Positions 1 through 8,681 are shown, counted from the stretch's first letter. The stretch is 52,793 nt of DNA from Ignavibacteriales bacterium (GCA_003141435.1 PLLW01000011.1:72822-125614), one strand, 5' to 3'. Made by a program: numbers and translations. The notes: generated from the letters alone by a model not told the origin.

Positions 1-174
1 ACAAAAAAATACCGCCCTAATCTTAAAATCGTTTAGTTTCTTTAATATAATTTCAGTATTGCCACAGACCGGACCATCATCAAATGTTAATAGAATCTTA
101 TCTACCTTCGATTCCCATTGGAAATCGTGGAAGACATGTTTTAATATAAAAGAAGGATCATGCTGAGATTTCAA
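1..174 (-). CDS. Polysaccharide deacetylase (NodB fold), 5' part only
   Basis: The minus strand from about 174 to the left edge reads without a stop and encodes the start of a NodB/CE4 deacetylase. The metal-binding/catalytic TFDDGP motif is followed by the usual helix and an AVFFC strand at the edge. The rest of the gene, including the HxxxH motif, lies outside the window. There is no ATG in this frame after the upstream stops, so TTG at 174 is a tentative start without a clear Shine-Dalgarno. The gene is divergent from the permease starting at 246, so the short gap should hold both promoters. Such enzymes remove N-acetyl groups from cell-wall or exopolysaccharide amino sugars; the substrate cannot be told from this fragment. 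Confidence 0.8.
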   Translation of the reverse strand, partial: MKSQHDPSFILKHVFHDFQWESKVDKILLTFDDGPVCGNTEIILKKLNDFKIRAVFFC

Positions 175-245
175 ATTAAAATAATATGATTTTAAGTTAT
201 AAAGATATTATTTTCCCTACTTATTATGAATAATATTATTAATAA

Positions 246-2087
246 ATGTCATCCGTTTTTTATATAATAGTTAATGCGGGATTATTTCTAGTCTTCTTTC
301 TTCTAATGAGGAAAAAAAACTACCTTAGTTTCCTTGAAGGGGGCAGATGGTGGCTGACTTGGTTAGCTGTAGGCATCATCACACTTATGGATGAGATGAC
401 CTCAATATTTTACGCACCTTTTGAAGCTTACAGATTCATTGGTATTAAAGCAATAATGTATATTGCTTTAACATCTTTACTGATCCGATTTCTTTCAACC
501 AGGATGGTGGAAATATCCGAAATATTGGAAGCAAACAACATAAAAGGGGGCGGGGTCTATTCTTTTTCATATCTTGTTTTAGGACCGAGCGTTTCATTTA
601 TAGCAATTTCATCAATTCTTGTCGATTATGTACTTACAGCAACAATCTCAACCGTTAGTGCTGTACAAAACGGAACTTCTTTCCTCACTATGGGGAGTGC
701 ATTTAAGTTCTTTATTAATTTCGTCGTTGTTTGGGGAATTGCAGGACTAAATATTTTAGGAATTAAAGAGAATGCCCGTTTTACTTTTTATATCTTTTTA
801 TTTGCTGCATTTATACTAGTAAACCTTATAACAGGCGGAATAATAAATTTTGATGCTCATGCATTTACAAGAATTGGAGAGAGTGCAACTGAATTCTGGC
901 GGGACGTATCCACGCATTCAATTTTCGGAGCATATTCGAATATTATAATTGGAATCGGAAGTTGTATTCTGGCTTATTCCGGAGTGGAATCAGTTCTGCA
1001 GACTGCTTCATTAACAAAGTCATGGCAGGAAACGAGGAAATCATATATTTTTCTTGCAGTAACTGTAGGAATTGTCACTCCTATCATAGCAATGCTTGCC
1101 TTATCATCCAAAGTAGATATTAATGGGCATGAAACAGATCTGATACCACAATTTGCAAAAGGTATAATGGGTCCACTTTTCGGTGTAGCAGTAGCTATAC
1201 TTGCCAGCGTAACGCTGATCATGGCAGTGAATACAGCTATGGTTGCTTCCTCCGAATTGATCGAAAAGGTAGTTGAAAAATATGGATTCCATTGGCTGAT
1301 AAAGTTAAACAATAAACAATCCTATTACAGGATTCATATCCTAAATGCCCTTTTTTATTCCATTATATTAACCATAACAAGCGGCAGCCAGGCAGTACTT
1401 GCTGAAATGTATGCAGTAGGACTTGTTGCAAGTTTTTGTATTAATATTTTCTCGATTCTTGTTTATAGATATTCGAAGGGAACCAAAGAAATTACTTATC
1501 ACACTTCACGAGGCGGGACAGCTATTCTATTTGCAATTTTACTAAGTACATTCATTTATATAATTATTCGAAGACCATATGGAACTCTATTATGGTTTAT
1601 ACTAGGAGCCGTGTTCGTTATCGGAGGATTAAGAATTGCAAGGAAAAGGTCTCCGGAGATTGCAGTTAAGAAACTCAGTGATAATCCTATGGACATTATT
1701 TTCTCTCTAATCGAGCTGGATACCAAGGAAGTCCATCTCATATTTAAACGATTCCGTGAATCAAAAGAAGAACTGTTTAACAAGAATAATATCTTTGTAA
1801 GCTTCTTTAAACCAAGAGTGGAAACACCTGAGAAATTAGGACCGAACCATTTCTGGATACAGGTTCCTCAGCGGGCTGAAATGTTCGGGATGATACAGGC
1901 GCTTCTTGCGATCATTGATTATGAAGTTCCGGAGGATATTAAAATTCACGTTCATTTCGGGTGGCCATTATCTTCTTGGTATGACAGACTATCCACCGGT
2001 GTATTGGTCTATAAGATTATCAAACTTCCGCGCGATTTCCCGAGGTTTATCTATCATATGGATTATGAAAAACAAAAAAGCGTTTAA
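246..2087 (+). CDS. APC-superfamily amino acid permease with C-terminal extension
   Basis: This 613-residue protein is a polytopic inner-membrane permease. About a dozen hydrophobic segments span residues 1-475, and the Gly-rich GGGVYSFSY motif (101-109) marks the first unwound helix of APC amino acid/polyamine transporters. The last 130 or so residues are hydrophilic and probably form a cytoplasmic domain, which makes it longer than ordinary permeases of about 450-500 residues. The substrate cannot be assigned. The ATG at 246 lacks a clear Shine-Dalgarno. The gene converges with the ABC-F gene, 31 bp apart, with no obvious terminator between. It is intact, unlike the unrelated-looking APC pseudogene at 29154-30597. 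Confidence 0.8.
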   Translation: MSSVFYIIVNAGLFLVFFLLMRKKNYLSFLEGGRWWLTWLAVGIITLMDEMTSIFYAPFEAYRFIGIKAIMYIALTSLLIRFLSTRMVEISEILEANNIKGGGVYSFSYLVLGPSVSFIAISSILVDYVLTATISTVSAVQNGTSFLTMGSAFKFFINFVVVWGIAGLNILGIKENARFTFYIFLFAAFILVNLITGGIINFDAHAFTRIGESATEFWRDVSTHSIFGAYSNIIIGIGSCILAYSGVESVLQTASLTKSWQETRKSYIFLAVTVGIVTPIIAMLALSSKVDINGHETDLIPQFAKGIMGPLFGVAVAILASVTLIMAVNTAMVASSELIEKVVEKYGFHWLIKLNNKQSYYRIHILNALFYSIILTITSGSQAVLAEMYAVGLVASFCINIFSILVYRYSKGTKEITYHTSRGGTAILFAILLSTFIYIIIRRPYGTLLWFILGAVFVIGGLRIARKRSPEIAVKKLSDNPMDIIFSLIELDTKEVHLIFKRFRESKEELFNKNNIFVSFFKPRVETPEKLGPNHFWIQVPQRAEMFGMIQALLAIIDYEVPEDIKIHVHFGWPLSSWYDRLSTGVLVYKIIKLPRDFPRFIYHMDYEKQKSV

Positions 2088-2118
2088 TTGATTAATGTGG
2101 AATAAATGCCTTAACTGT

Positions 2119-4005
2119 TCACGCTGAAGATTCATGCGATATTTGCTCAAGTATACCCCACCTATCATAAAGATATTTAACCTTTTCCTTGGCTGATTCC
2201 AATTCTAGGTTGATTTGATTTACTTGAAGGGCATATATTTTATAGAAATCGGGTAACAAATATATTTTTTCTATCCTATCAACTTCTTTTTCGGCTTCCA
2301 ATATTTCCCCTTCAATTGAGTCAAGCTCCTTCTTTTCCTTCCAGGAAAGTTTCTTTGCTTTAACCTTCATCCTTGTATCTGCCTTCCTTTCTTTTTTTTC
2401 CGGAACAGACTGATCCTTAAATCTTAAATTCCTCTTCTCTATATAATAGTCATAATTGCCTTCACTAAAATGGAGCTTTCCATCTCCTTCAAAAGCTAAT
2501 ATACCATTACAAATCCGGTTCAGAAAATACCGATCATGGCTAACAATAACTACGCATCCCTTAAACGCCATAAGTGCTTCCTCAAGAATTCTAAGTGTAG
2601 GAAGATCGAGATCATTTGTCGGTTCATCAAGCAGAAGGAAGTTGCCTCCATTCTTTAATATTTTGGCAAGTGTAAGCCTGCTTCTTTCTCCGCCTGATAA
2701 TCTTCCAACCATTGTGTTCAGGCGGTCATCCGTAAAAAGAAAACGCCTTAGGTAGGTCCATATCTTCATCTGGTGTTTACCGAATTTGATTGTCTCATTC
2801 CCCTCTCCAATAGCTTCAATTACAGTATCTTCATCATTTAATAATAGCCTTGCCTGGTCGATATAATTAAACTCAGTTTTTTCTCCTGTATCAATCTTTC
2901 CCCATTTGGGGGGAATTTCACCAATTAGTATCCTTAGGAGAGTTGTTTTCCCTACGCCATTATTCCCAATAATACCTAATTTCCGCCCCCCTAAAAATTC
3001 GAAATTAAAATCCTTAAATAAAGTTTTTCCCCCTAATTCAGTTCCAACATTAATAAGATCAAGCACCTTCTTCCCAAGAAGATCTGCGGGAGGAATAATC
3101 AAATCGACATCAAGTTCAACTTCATTCTTCTGTTCAGATAGTACCTCATTAAAATTATCAATCCGAAATTTAGCTTTAGTTCTTCGTGCACGTGGTCCTT
3201 TGATGATCCATTGGAGCTCCCTTCTTAAGAAATTCTGTCTTTTCTGTTCCTCGGTTTCTTTTATTGCCTGACGCTGTGATTTATTTATAAGGTAATCCGT
3301 ATAATTACCGGTATGAGAATAAAAAGTGCCATTTGCCAACTCAACAATACGGGTAGCGATCCGGTCGAGAAAATAGCGGTCGTGTGTAACAAAAATGCAA
3401 GTACCTTTGTAATCGGCTAGAAAATTTTCAATCCATTCAATTGAATTAGTATCAAGATGGTTTGTCGGTTCATCAAGGATTAAAAGTTCGGGGTGTGAAA
3501 TAAGTGCACGGCATAAAGCTGTTCTTCTTTTCTCTCCTCCCGATAGTGTTCCAACAATTCTATCTACAGGAGGAGCATGAAGTGAACTAAGCAGAATCTC
3601 GATTTTTCTTTCAAGTTCCCACCCTTCTGCATGCAAAATTTTCTCTTCAAGGATATGTCTTTGCGGATGATCAAAGGATAGCATTTCATATTCTTTCAAC
3701 AAGGCGAATATCTCTTTCGCCCCGTCAAGAACATTCTCGTAAACTGTTTTCCCTTCCATCAGGGTAAATTCTTGGGAAAGAAAGCTGATAACAAGATCTT
3801 TCCTTTTGGCAACTTCGCCTGAGTCTGGAGGCAGTATTCCGGATATAATTTTCAGGAATGTAGATTTACCTGCACCGTTTCTTCCCACCAATCCAATCCT
3901 GTCCCCCTCATGAACTGAAAGGGAAGCTTTATCAAGGATAACCTGTTCGCCATAATGAACTTCGAGCTCTTTTGCAGTTAATATAACCGGGGTTACTTTT
4001 TCCAT
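2119..4005 (-). CDS. uup: ABC-F ATPase, Uup-like (ribosome-associated)
   Basis: Two ABC ATPase domains sit on one chain without membrane segments, which defines the ABC-F family of translation factors. Domain 1 has Walker A GRNGAGKST (about residues 41-49), signature LSGGEKRR and Walker B LILDEPTNHLD. Domain 2 has GNNGVGKTT, LSGGERSR and LLLDEPTNDLD. A charged linker joins them, and a Lys/Glu-rich coiled coil of about 80 residues ends the protein, as in Uup rather than EttA. I start it at ATG 4005; an upstream in-frame TTG at 4029 would add eight residues but looks less likely. A Uup-like role in relieving stalled ribosomes or in DNA-related processes is known for the family, not shown here. 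Confidence 0.85.
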   Translation of the reverse strand: MEKVTPVILTAKELEVHYGEQVILDKASLSVHEGDRIGLVGRNGAGKSTFLKIISGILPPDSGEVAKRKDLVISFLSQEFTLMEGKTVYENVLDGAKEIFALLKEYEMLSFDHPQRHILEEKILHAEGWELERKIEILLSSLHAPPVDRIVGTLSGGEKRRTALCRALISHPELLILDEPTNHLDTNSIEWIENFLADYKGTCIFVTHDRYFLDRIATRIVELANGTFYSHTGNYTDYLINKSQRQAIKETEEQKRQNFLRRELQWIIKGPRARRTKAKFRIDNFNEVLSEQKNEVELDVDLIIPPADLLGKKVLDLINVGTELGGKTLFKDFNFEFLGGRKLGIIGNNGVGKTTLLRILIGEIPPKWGKIDTGEKTEFNYIDQARLLLNDEDTVIEAIGEGNETIKFGKHQMKIWTYLRRFLFTDDRLNTMVGRLSGGERSRLTLAKILKNGGNFLLLDEPTNDLDLPTLRILEEALMAFKGCVVIVSHDRYFLNRICNGILAFEGDGKLHFSEGNYDYYIEKRNLRFKDQSVPEKKERKADTRMKVKAKKLSWKEKKELDSIEGEILEAEKEVDRIEKIYLLPDFYKIYALQVNQINLELESAKEKVKYLYDRWGILEQISHESSA

Positions 4006-4029
4006 ATTCTCTAAAAATGCTGAGGGCAA

Positions 4030-4378
4030 ATATCCGTATAATTCTCTCCCCTATCAATTGCTTTAGGTTGGATTGCCTAAATTACTTCCCGCCATCAACA
4101 CTTTTCCTTATTCCCTGCTATAATACCCTGACTTTTCCCCCTATCGTATATAACTCTCAATACCCGTAGAATACCCATAGAATACCCGTAGATGCAACTT
4201 GGCTGTTACAAGGCTGTGTAAAATATCTTCCAAAAATAAGAAAAATGCTCTTTTTCCCCTTGCATTTAATCCCCAATTTTATTTATTTCCTCCCCTAAGT
4301 GCATTGGTTTAAGGGATTTATGGTTTTAAACCAATTCTTAATTGTTAAACCCAATTCAGAAACTAGGAGAACAAAACT
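4030..4378. other. Intergenic gap with three tandem 11-mers
   Basis: No convincing gene is visible here. At 4159-4191 there are three head-to-tail copies of the 11-mer AATACCCGTAG (the middle copy has A in place of G). One more copy of AATACCCGTAGAT occurs in the intergenic gap at 17807-17819. Just before the next gene, AGGAG lies nine bases upstream of the ATG at 4379 and would serve as its ribosome binding site. Confidence 0.5.
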
Positions 4379-5069
4379 ATGGCACATCTCAGAAAACAAG
4401 TTCTCGGTCAGATTCAGGGCGGCATTGCAGACATAAAAATCAAATACAGAAATGGCAAACCTTATGTCGCCAGTAAACCCGGTAAATTCAACACCGGCAA
4501 AGATCCCGTTACACTCTTCAAAAAGAAGCCAGGGAAAGTTTATTGGCAAACTATCCAGTGTAATCTATAAAATTGAAATCCTTAAGAAAATTTGGTCCCT
4601 CATCGATGCACCCAAAGGATATACCTACCAGCAAATTTGGGCAAGGAATTACCGCTCTATTAAGAACAACGATCTTTCCGGAATTGTTACCCTCATCCCC
4701 TCTTCTGGATTTAAGACTATCAACCAAACAATCGAATTGGGAGAAAATGAAAAAGGCATTTTAACTGCCTCTCCCCTTGGCGATAAAATTGGAATAAATT
4801 TGTCTATAGAAAAAAAGATGATAGCAACAGGTGTGGTCATACTAAAAAATAATATGTACGGCTCTGAAACAGATTTTGGTTTCCTGGCTATCAGCTCTAA
4901 ACCGGTTGATTTCAATTTAACCGATTCTATAAATATAAATTTCGATACACTCCCCGTTACTCCTTCGGTAATAAGTTATTTTTCAATAAGAAAATCCTAT
5001 ATCACACTCATAACCTTAGACGAATCCGGCTCCCCCATCCACTATTCCGAAGTAATCACCGGTGGCTAA
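4379..5069 (+). pseudogene. Conserved protein (possibly DUF6266-like), frameshifted copy 1
   Basis: The gene starts at ATG 4379 with an AGGAG ribosome binding site. It reads MAHLRKQVLG... through PVTLFKK and then shifts frame near 4525. The remaining ~180 residues (SQGKFIGKLSS... to VITGG) lie in the +1 frame and end at 5069. Compared with the second copy at 6344-6940, this copy has one extra G inside an A-rich run (five A, G, two A, instead of seven A). The repaired product would be about 229 residues, soluble and beta-rich at the C-terminus. Its N-terminal Gly/Lys pattern and size resemble the DUF6266 family of Bacteroidota, but I am not sure of that match and no function is known. A sequencing error or +1 ribosomal frameshifting could also explain the break. 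Confidence 0.6.
4472..4660 (+). repeat. Direct repeat, left copy (189 bp)
   Basis: This stretch is identical to 6344-6531 except for the single extra G near 4525. After 4660 the two genes diverge quickly, though their proteins stay clearly homologous. The two copies have the same orientation and their starts are 1,872 bp apart, enclosing the toxin-antitoxin pair and the methyltransferase remnant. Confidence 0.9.
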
Positions 5070-5103
5070 ATGATAACCCCTCTATATCTAAATTATTGCT
5101 ATA

Positions 5104-5421
5104 TTATTGATCGACAAGTAGTAATTTATAATTCCTTGCACCGTGAAGTATTCGGTGAATTAAAATTGTTCTTTTTTCTATAGTATAAAATATGAGATAA
5201 TTTCCTATAATTAAATATCTGTAGCCAAGCGATTTAAGATCAGAATCCCCTGGAATTTTCCCCAATTGGGGATTCAAAGAAACCAATTTCAGGTTCTTTT
5301 CAATCTTGTTGGCTAAGTCTTCAGCGGCTTTTACATTATCAGTAGCAATAAAAGTAATTATTTCAGTTAAATCCTCCTCAGCAATACTCAGAAACCGGAC
5401 ACGATAATTATTTTTGTTCAC
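5104..5421 (-). CDS. RelE/ParE-family toxin
   Basis: This 105-residue basic protein has the layout of RelE/ParE toxins: an N-terminal strand (YRVRFLSIAEEDL), two helices with the AAEDLANKIEKNL pattern, then the beta strands YRYLIIGNYLIFYTI and TILIHRILHGARNY. The family includes ribosome-dependent mRNA endonucleases (RelE) and gyrase inhibitors (ParE); HGARNY near the end fits either, so the target is open. The start is GTG at 5421, inside the 3' end of the antitoxin gene (14-bp overlap), which implies translational coupling. It lies between the two direct repeats. Confidence 0.85.
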   Translation of the reverse strand: MNKNNYRVRFLSIAEEDLTEIITFIATDNVKAAEDLANKIEKNLKLVSLNPQLGKIPGDSDLKSLGYRYLIIGNYLIFYTIEKRTILIHRILHGARNYKLLLVDQ

Positions 5422-5680
5422 TAATAATAGTCCTGATCTTTTTCATTATCTGTGTAATGTCCTTTCCTTTATCCCCTGCTGCCTTTTGTTTCTGTGAAAC
5501 AGATAATTTAGACAGCAAATCTATCTTTAGCTGCATCCTTGAATAATAATTCATCGACATTACAACTAAATCGCCTTCACCATTCTTTGTAATAAAGATT
5601 GGCTCATTAGATTCATTGGCAATATTTGATATTTCATTCGATTTATTTCTTAAATCAGAAATAGGTTTTATTATTGGCAT
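5408..5680 (-). CDS. Phd/YefM-family antitoxin
   Basis: The protein of about 90 residues begins MPIIKPISDLRN, the typical DNA-binding N-terminus of Phd/YefM antitoxins, followed by PIFITKNGEGDLVVMSMNYY, the family's strand-loop-strand with a central Gly. The Lys-rich C-terminal helix would wrap the toxin. An in-frame ATG at 5707 exists, but ATG 5680 is preferred because AAGGA sits at a good distance before it and because family members start at this point. It is the first gene of a two-gene operon with the toxin. A perfect palindrome just upstream (5713-5728) is a probable autoregulatory operator. Confidence 0.85.
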   Translation of the reverse strand: MPIIKPISDLRNKSNEISNIANESNEPIFITKNGEGDLVVMSMNYYSRMQLKIDLLSKLSVSQKQKAAGDKGKDITQIMKKIRTIISEQK

Positions 5681-5712
5681 ATTTATATTCCTTATTTTCA
5701 ATATCAATATTA

Positions 5713-5728
5713 TATCATAATTATGATA
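5713..5728. promoter_or_regulatory. Probable toxin-antitoxin operator (perfect 16-bp palindrome)
   Basis: TATCATAATTATGATA is a perfect inverted repeat centred 40 bp upstream of the antitoxin start. Phd/YefM antitoxins repress their own operon by binding palindromes in this position. The palindrome also lies in an AT-rich tract that could hold the -10 region. The operator role is inferred from position and symmetry. Confidence 0.6.
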
Positions 5729-5754
5729 ATAGCAAATTCCAAAACTTCAACCTA

Positions 5755-6343
5755 CTACTTCCCAATCACCCCTTTAACAATCTTATCAATCTCCCCTAGT
5801 TCCTTAACAAGATGTTTCTTCAGCGAAGTCCTCATCCTTCCAAGATGAATTGCCGAAAGCTCTTGTTTGGGAGGATTATCCTTTATAAAACCACTCGCCT
5901 TTTCATGTGCCGACTTACTTAGCTCTGCTAACTTTACATGCACAGGATCATTTCCATCAAACTTGGGATAATAGATATCAAGAATCTTCTTTGAAACATC
6001 CCTGGCTCCGAATAAACCTCTTGATTGAAATTCTTTCATACTTTCATTTGGAATAGAAGAATTTAGAATTGCTGATAAATAATAAGCTTCTTGAATATTC
6101 TGAAAGTGCAATACATAAGTCTTATAATCAGCAAAGAATTCCAATCCTATCTCATTTCTTTTAACTACAACTGAGTTTGCATCTTTACCAGATGAATTAT
6201 ATAAAACTAAATATGGAGCATTAAGATTCTGTGTCGTTAATTTAGTTTGCCAATTAAGATAATCTTTAGCAGTAATATTCTTATTCTTCTCCGTCCTGTG
6301 TATTCCCCAGATATTTTCAACATTACCGAACCATTTGGATGCA
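5755..6343 (-). pseudogene. C-terminal remnant of a class I (Eco57I/type IIG-like) DNA methyltransferase
   Basis: About 195 residues remain of what is normally a protein of 500-1,200 residues. The visible part has the C-terminal hallmarks of Eco57I-like adenine methyltransferases: AYYLSAILNS followed by FQSRGLFGARDVSKKILDI and YPKFDGNDPVHVKLAELS. The catalytic NPPY motif and SAM-binding region are absent because the reading frame runs into the second repeat copy at 6343/6344. In-frame sequence beyond the junction is only the reverse of the repeat gene. It can no longer methylate DNA. It looks like the trace of a lost restriction-modification gene brought in together with the toxin-antitoxin pair. 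Confidence 0.75.
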
Positions 6344-6531
6344 AGTAAACCCGGTAAATTCAACACCGGCAAAGATCCCGTTACACTCTTCAAAAAAAGC
6401 CAGGGAAAGTTTATTGGCAAACTATCCAGTGTAATCTATAAAATTGAAATCCTTAAGAAAATTTGGTCCCTCATCGATGCACCCAAAGGATATACCTACC
6501 AGCAAATTTGGGCAAGGAATTACCGCTCTAT
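6344..6531 (+). repeat. Direct repeat, right copy (188 bp)
   Basis: This is the right-hand partner of 4472-4660. The junction with the methyltransferase remnant is sharp at 6343/6344. The copy lacks the extra G that disrupts copy 1 (seven consecutive A at 6392-6398). Confidence 0.9.
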
Positions 6532-6940
6532 AAAAAACACCGATCTTTCCGGAATTGTTACCCTCGTCCCCTCCGTTGGATTTAAGATAATTAACTCTAC
6601 CATTGAATTAGGAGAGAATGATAAAGGTAAATTAACCCTCCCTCCCCTTGGGGTAAAAATTGGATTAAATCCTGCCATTGAAAAAAAGATAATCGCCACA
6701 GGAATTGTTATACTCAAAAATGATAACCCCGGCTCTACTTACGAATTCGGTTTCATGGCTATCAATTCTACACCGGTTGATCTCGATTTAACTTCACTCG
6801 TAGAAATAAATATTGAAGCTAAACCCCTTACCAAATGGTACATACTCGATTTCTCCATAAAAAAGATATATATCACCTTAATTACCATAGACGAATCCGG
6901 TTCCCCAATTCACAATTCGGAGGTAATGTCCGGCGAATGA
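6344..6940 (+). pseudogene. Conserved protein (possibly DUF6266-like), 5'-truncated copy 2
   Basis: About 198 residues are open, SKPGKFNTGKDPVTLFKK... to EVMSGE, but the first 31 residues present in copy 1 (MAHLRKQVLG... to KPYVA) are missing and no ribosome binding site or ATG replaces them. An in-frame TTG at 6335 could start translation, but it falls in the methyltransferase remnant and is probably fortuitous. Outside the 188-bp repeat the protein differs from copy 1 at many positions while keeping the strand pattern, for example ELGEND and PIHNSEV near the end. Copy 1 keeps its start but is frameshifted, and copy 2 keeps its frame but lost its start, so neither copy alone encodes the full protein. 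Confidence 0.65.
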
Positions 6941-7104
6941 ATAATACTTATGACATTTATTTACCCCTGCATTTAGTTGCATTATTAGTCATAATTTTAT
7001 ATAAATTTCGTATATGTTGAATAACAACTTCGCCCATATCCTTTTGTGGTCGTACGTTTAATTGCAAAGTATATTCTATGTTATTATACAAATGAGGTAA
7101 TCGT

Positions 7105-8661
7105 ATGAAAAACTTGTCACTTCTTTTAACCCTCCTCCTTTTTCTTTCTGTAACTGCATACAGTCAGGTAACAAATGTTACAGTTAATGGACAAACTTCA
7201 AATTTCACTATGGTTTCTGGCGGTCAACTAAGCTGGGCTTACGATGTGCCTAATCTGGGTGACTCTACTCTTATGGAAATTTGGGTGGATGCAGACTCGA
7301 ATGGCGTCCTCAATCCTACTGTCGATGTATTGTGGACTTATTTTGTCCAGATAGATGGTGATACTCATGGTCAAAATGGTCCCCCGGACGGAGATGGTTT
7401 AGTAGATGGACACGTAATCATGCAGCAGCCACTAGGGTTAGCGCCTGCTCATTACATTATGGTTTTCAAAAATCATAACAATTACAAATATATTGCGGGA
7501 AAGGTAACTAATTTAGTCTCCCCTGCATTTACTATCTCGGGAACAGTTACTGTTCCTACTGGTATGAGTAATAAAAATATTATGCTCTCTCTTCAAAATA
7601 ATAGTCAACAAGGTGGTACATTTTGGAACGCTCTTACTGATAATTATGGCCACTTTTCCATTCAAATGAGTTCAGATACCTCAGGTAATCCCTGGAATTT
7701 GAGAACAAACAATAATATTATTTTCGGCTCAGCAATAGTTTCTCCGGATCAATATTCTATAAATTTAAATCCAAATACTTCTACATACACAGGTAATAAT
7801 TTTACTGTAACTGCTTCTTCCGCATCTGTAAAGGGAACGGTAAAAGACGAAAATGGCAATCCTTTAATAAATATTACAGCTGGTGTCAATGGAAATAATG
7901 GAAATTTAAACCGGTATGTGCAGTCAGATACCATCGGGGCTTTCCAGATAGGTTTATTGGCTTCTGAATTACCCCTGACATATCTAAGTCTTTATGCTGG
8001 TAATCAAGATGATAACTCATATATTCAGGCATTCTATCAAATCCCCTCAATAAGTTCTGGTAATATTATAACTCATAATTTATGTATATTCAAAATCAAT
8101 TCTTCAATTAGTGGAAGAATAACAGTTGATGGGAATTCACCAAATTTTAATGTCTCTCTATATGGCATGAATACTGACTCTGCGGGTATAGGTACTACTT
8201 CTGATTTAAATGGATATTTTACATTTCGTGTAAGCAATAAAATTTATAACTATGATCTGAGTGCTTATAATATCCCCAACAATTATAGTAGTGCCCATGT
8301 AACCGCTCATCCCGGTCAGACTAATGTAGTAATGAATATTTCAACAACCGGCGTTAATAAGGATAATTCAAATATCCCTACAGCATTTAGTTTATCTCAG
8401 AATTATCCTAATCCCTTTAATCCATCTACATCTATTTCATATCAGCTCCCTTCCGATGCTTTCGTAACTCTTAAAATATTTAATGTGCTTGGTAATGAAG
8501 TTAGAACATTAACAAATGGATTCACTCAGGCTGGTTCTCATCAGGTTCAATTCAATGCACAAGGACTTTCAAGCGGTGTCTATTTCTATACTATCCAGGC
8601 TTCCTCTCTCAATGGAAAGCAGTCCTTCCGAAGCACTAAAAAAATGATCCTAATGAAATAG
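7105..8661 (+). CDS. Secreted protein with type IX secretion sorting domain
   Basis: The 518-residue protein starts with a Sec signal peptide (MKNLSLLLTLLLFLSVTAYSQ, cleavage near 21). It ends with a type A T9SS C-terminal domain from about residue 425, seen as FSLSQNYPNPFNPST, strand repeats and a final KKMILMK. The middle consists of beta-rich segments with carboxypeptidase-regulatory-like patterns (ISGTVTVP, VKGTVKDENGNPL, ISGRITVDG), which suggests three or four Ig-like/CNA-B folds. Asn/Ser/Thr are abundant. It is probably exported to the cell surface or medium; no catalytic motif is visible, so a structural or adhesive role is a guess. GAGGTAATCGT before ATG is a fair ribosome binding site, and a hairpin terminator follows. 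Confidence 0.85.
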   Translation: MKNLSLLLTLLLFLSVTAYSQVTNVTVNGQTSNFTMVSGGQLSWAYDVPNLGDSTLMEIWVDADSNGVLNPTVDVLWTYFVQIDGDTHGQNGPPDGDGLVDGHVIMQQPLGLAPAHYIMVFKNHNNYKYIAGKVTNLVSPAFTISGTVTVPTGMSNKNIMLSLQNNSQQGGTFWNALTDNYGHFSIQMSSDTSGNPWNLRTNNNIIFGSAIVSPDQYSINLNPNTSTYTGNNFTVTASSASVKGTVKDENGNPLINITAGVNGNNGNLNRYVQSDTIGAFQIGLLASELPLTYLSLYAGNQDDNSYIQAFYQIPSISSGNIITHNLCIFKINSSISGRITVDGNSPNFNVSLYGMNTDSAGIGTTSDLNGYFTFRVSNKIYNYDLSAYNIPNNYSSAHVTAHPGQTNVVMNISTTGVNKDNSNIPTAFSLSQNYPNPFNPSTSISYQLPSDAFVTLKIFNVLGNEVRTLTNGFTQAGSHQVQFNAQGLSSGVYFYTIQASSLNGKQSFRSTKKMILMK

Positions 8662-8681
8662 CCTTTATAAATATCCTTTCA

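Noticed and set aside
974-1783. Minus-strand frames inside the APC permease gene
   Set aside because: They are shadows of a clear + strand membrane-protein gene and show no domain pattern.
4030-4378. Transposon end or insertion sequence next to the island
   Set aside because: No transposase gene, terminal inverted repeats or target duplication was found; the 11-mer array alone does not show mobility.
6335-6343. TTG start for copy 2 of the duplicated gene
   Set aside because: The bases belong to the methyltransferase remnant; there is no ribosome binding site and the normal N-terminus of the protein is missing.
6344-6420. Apparent N-terminus of the methyltransferase frame
   Set aside because: This part is the antisense of the repeat gene; the native methyltransferase sequence stops at the repeat junction.
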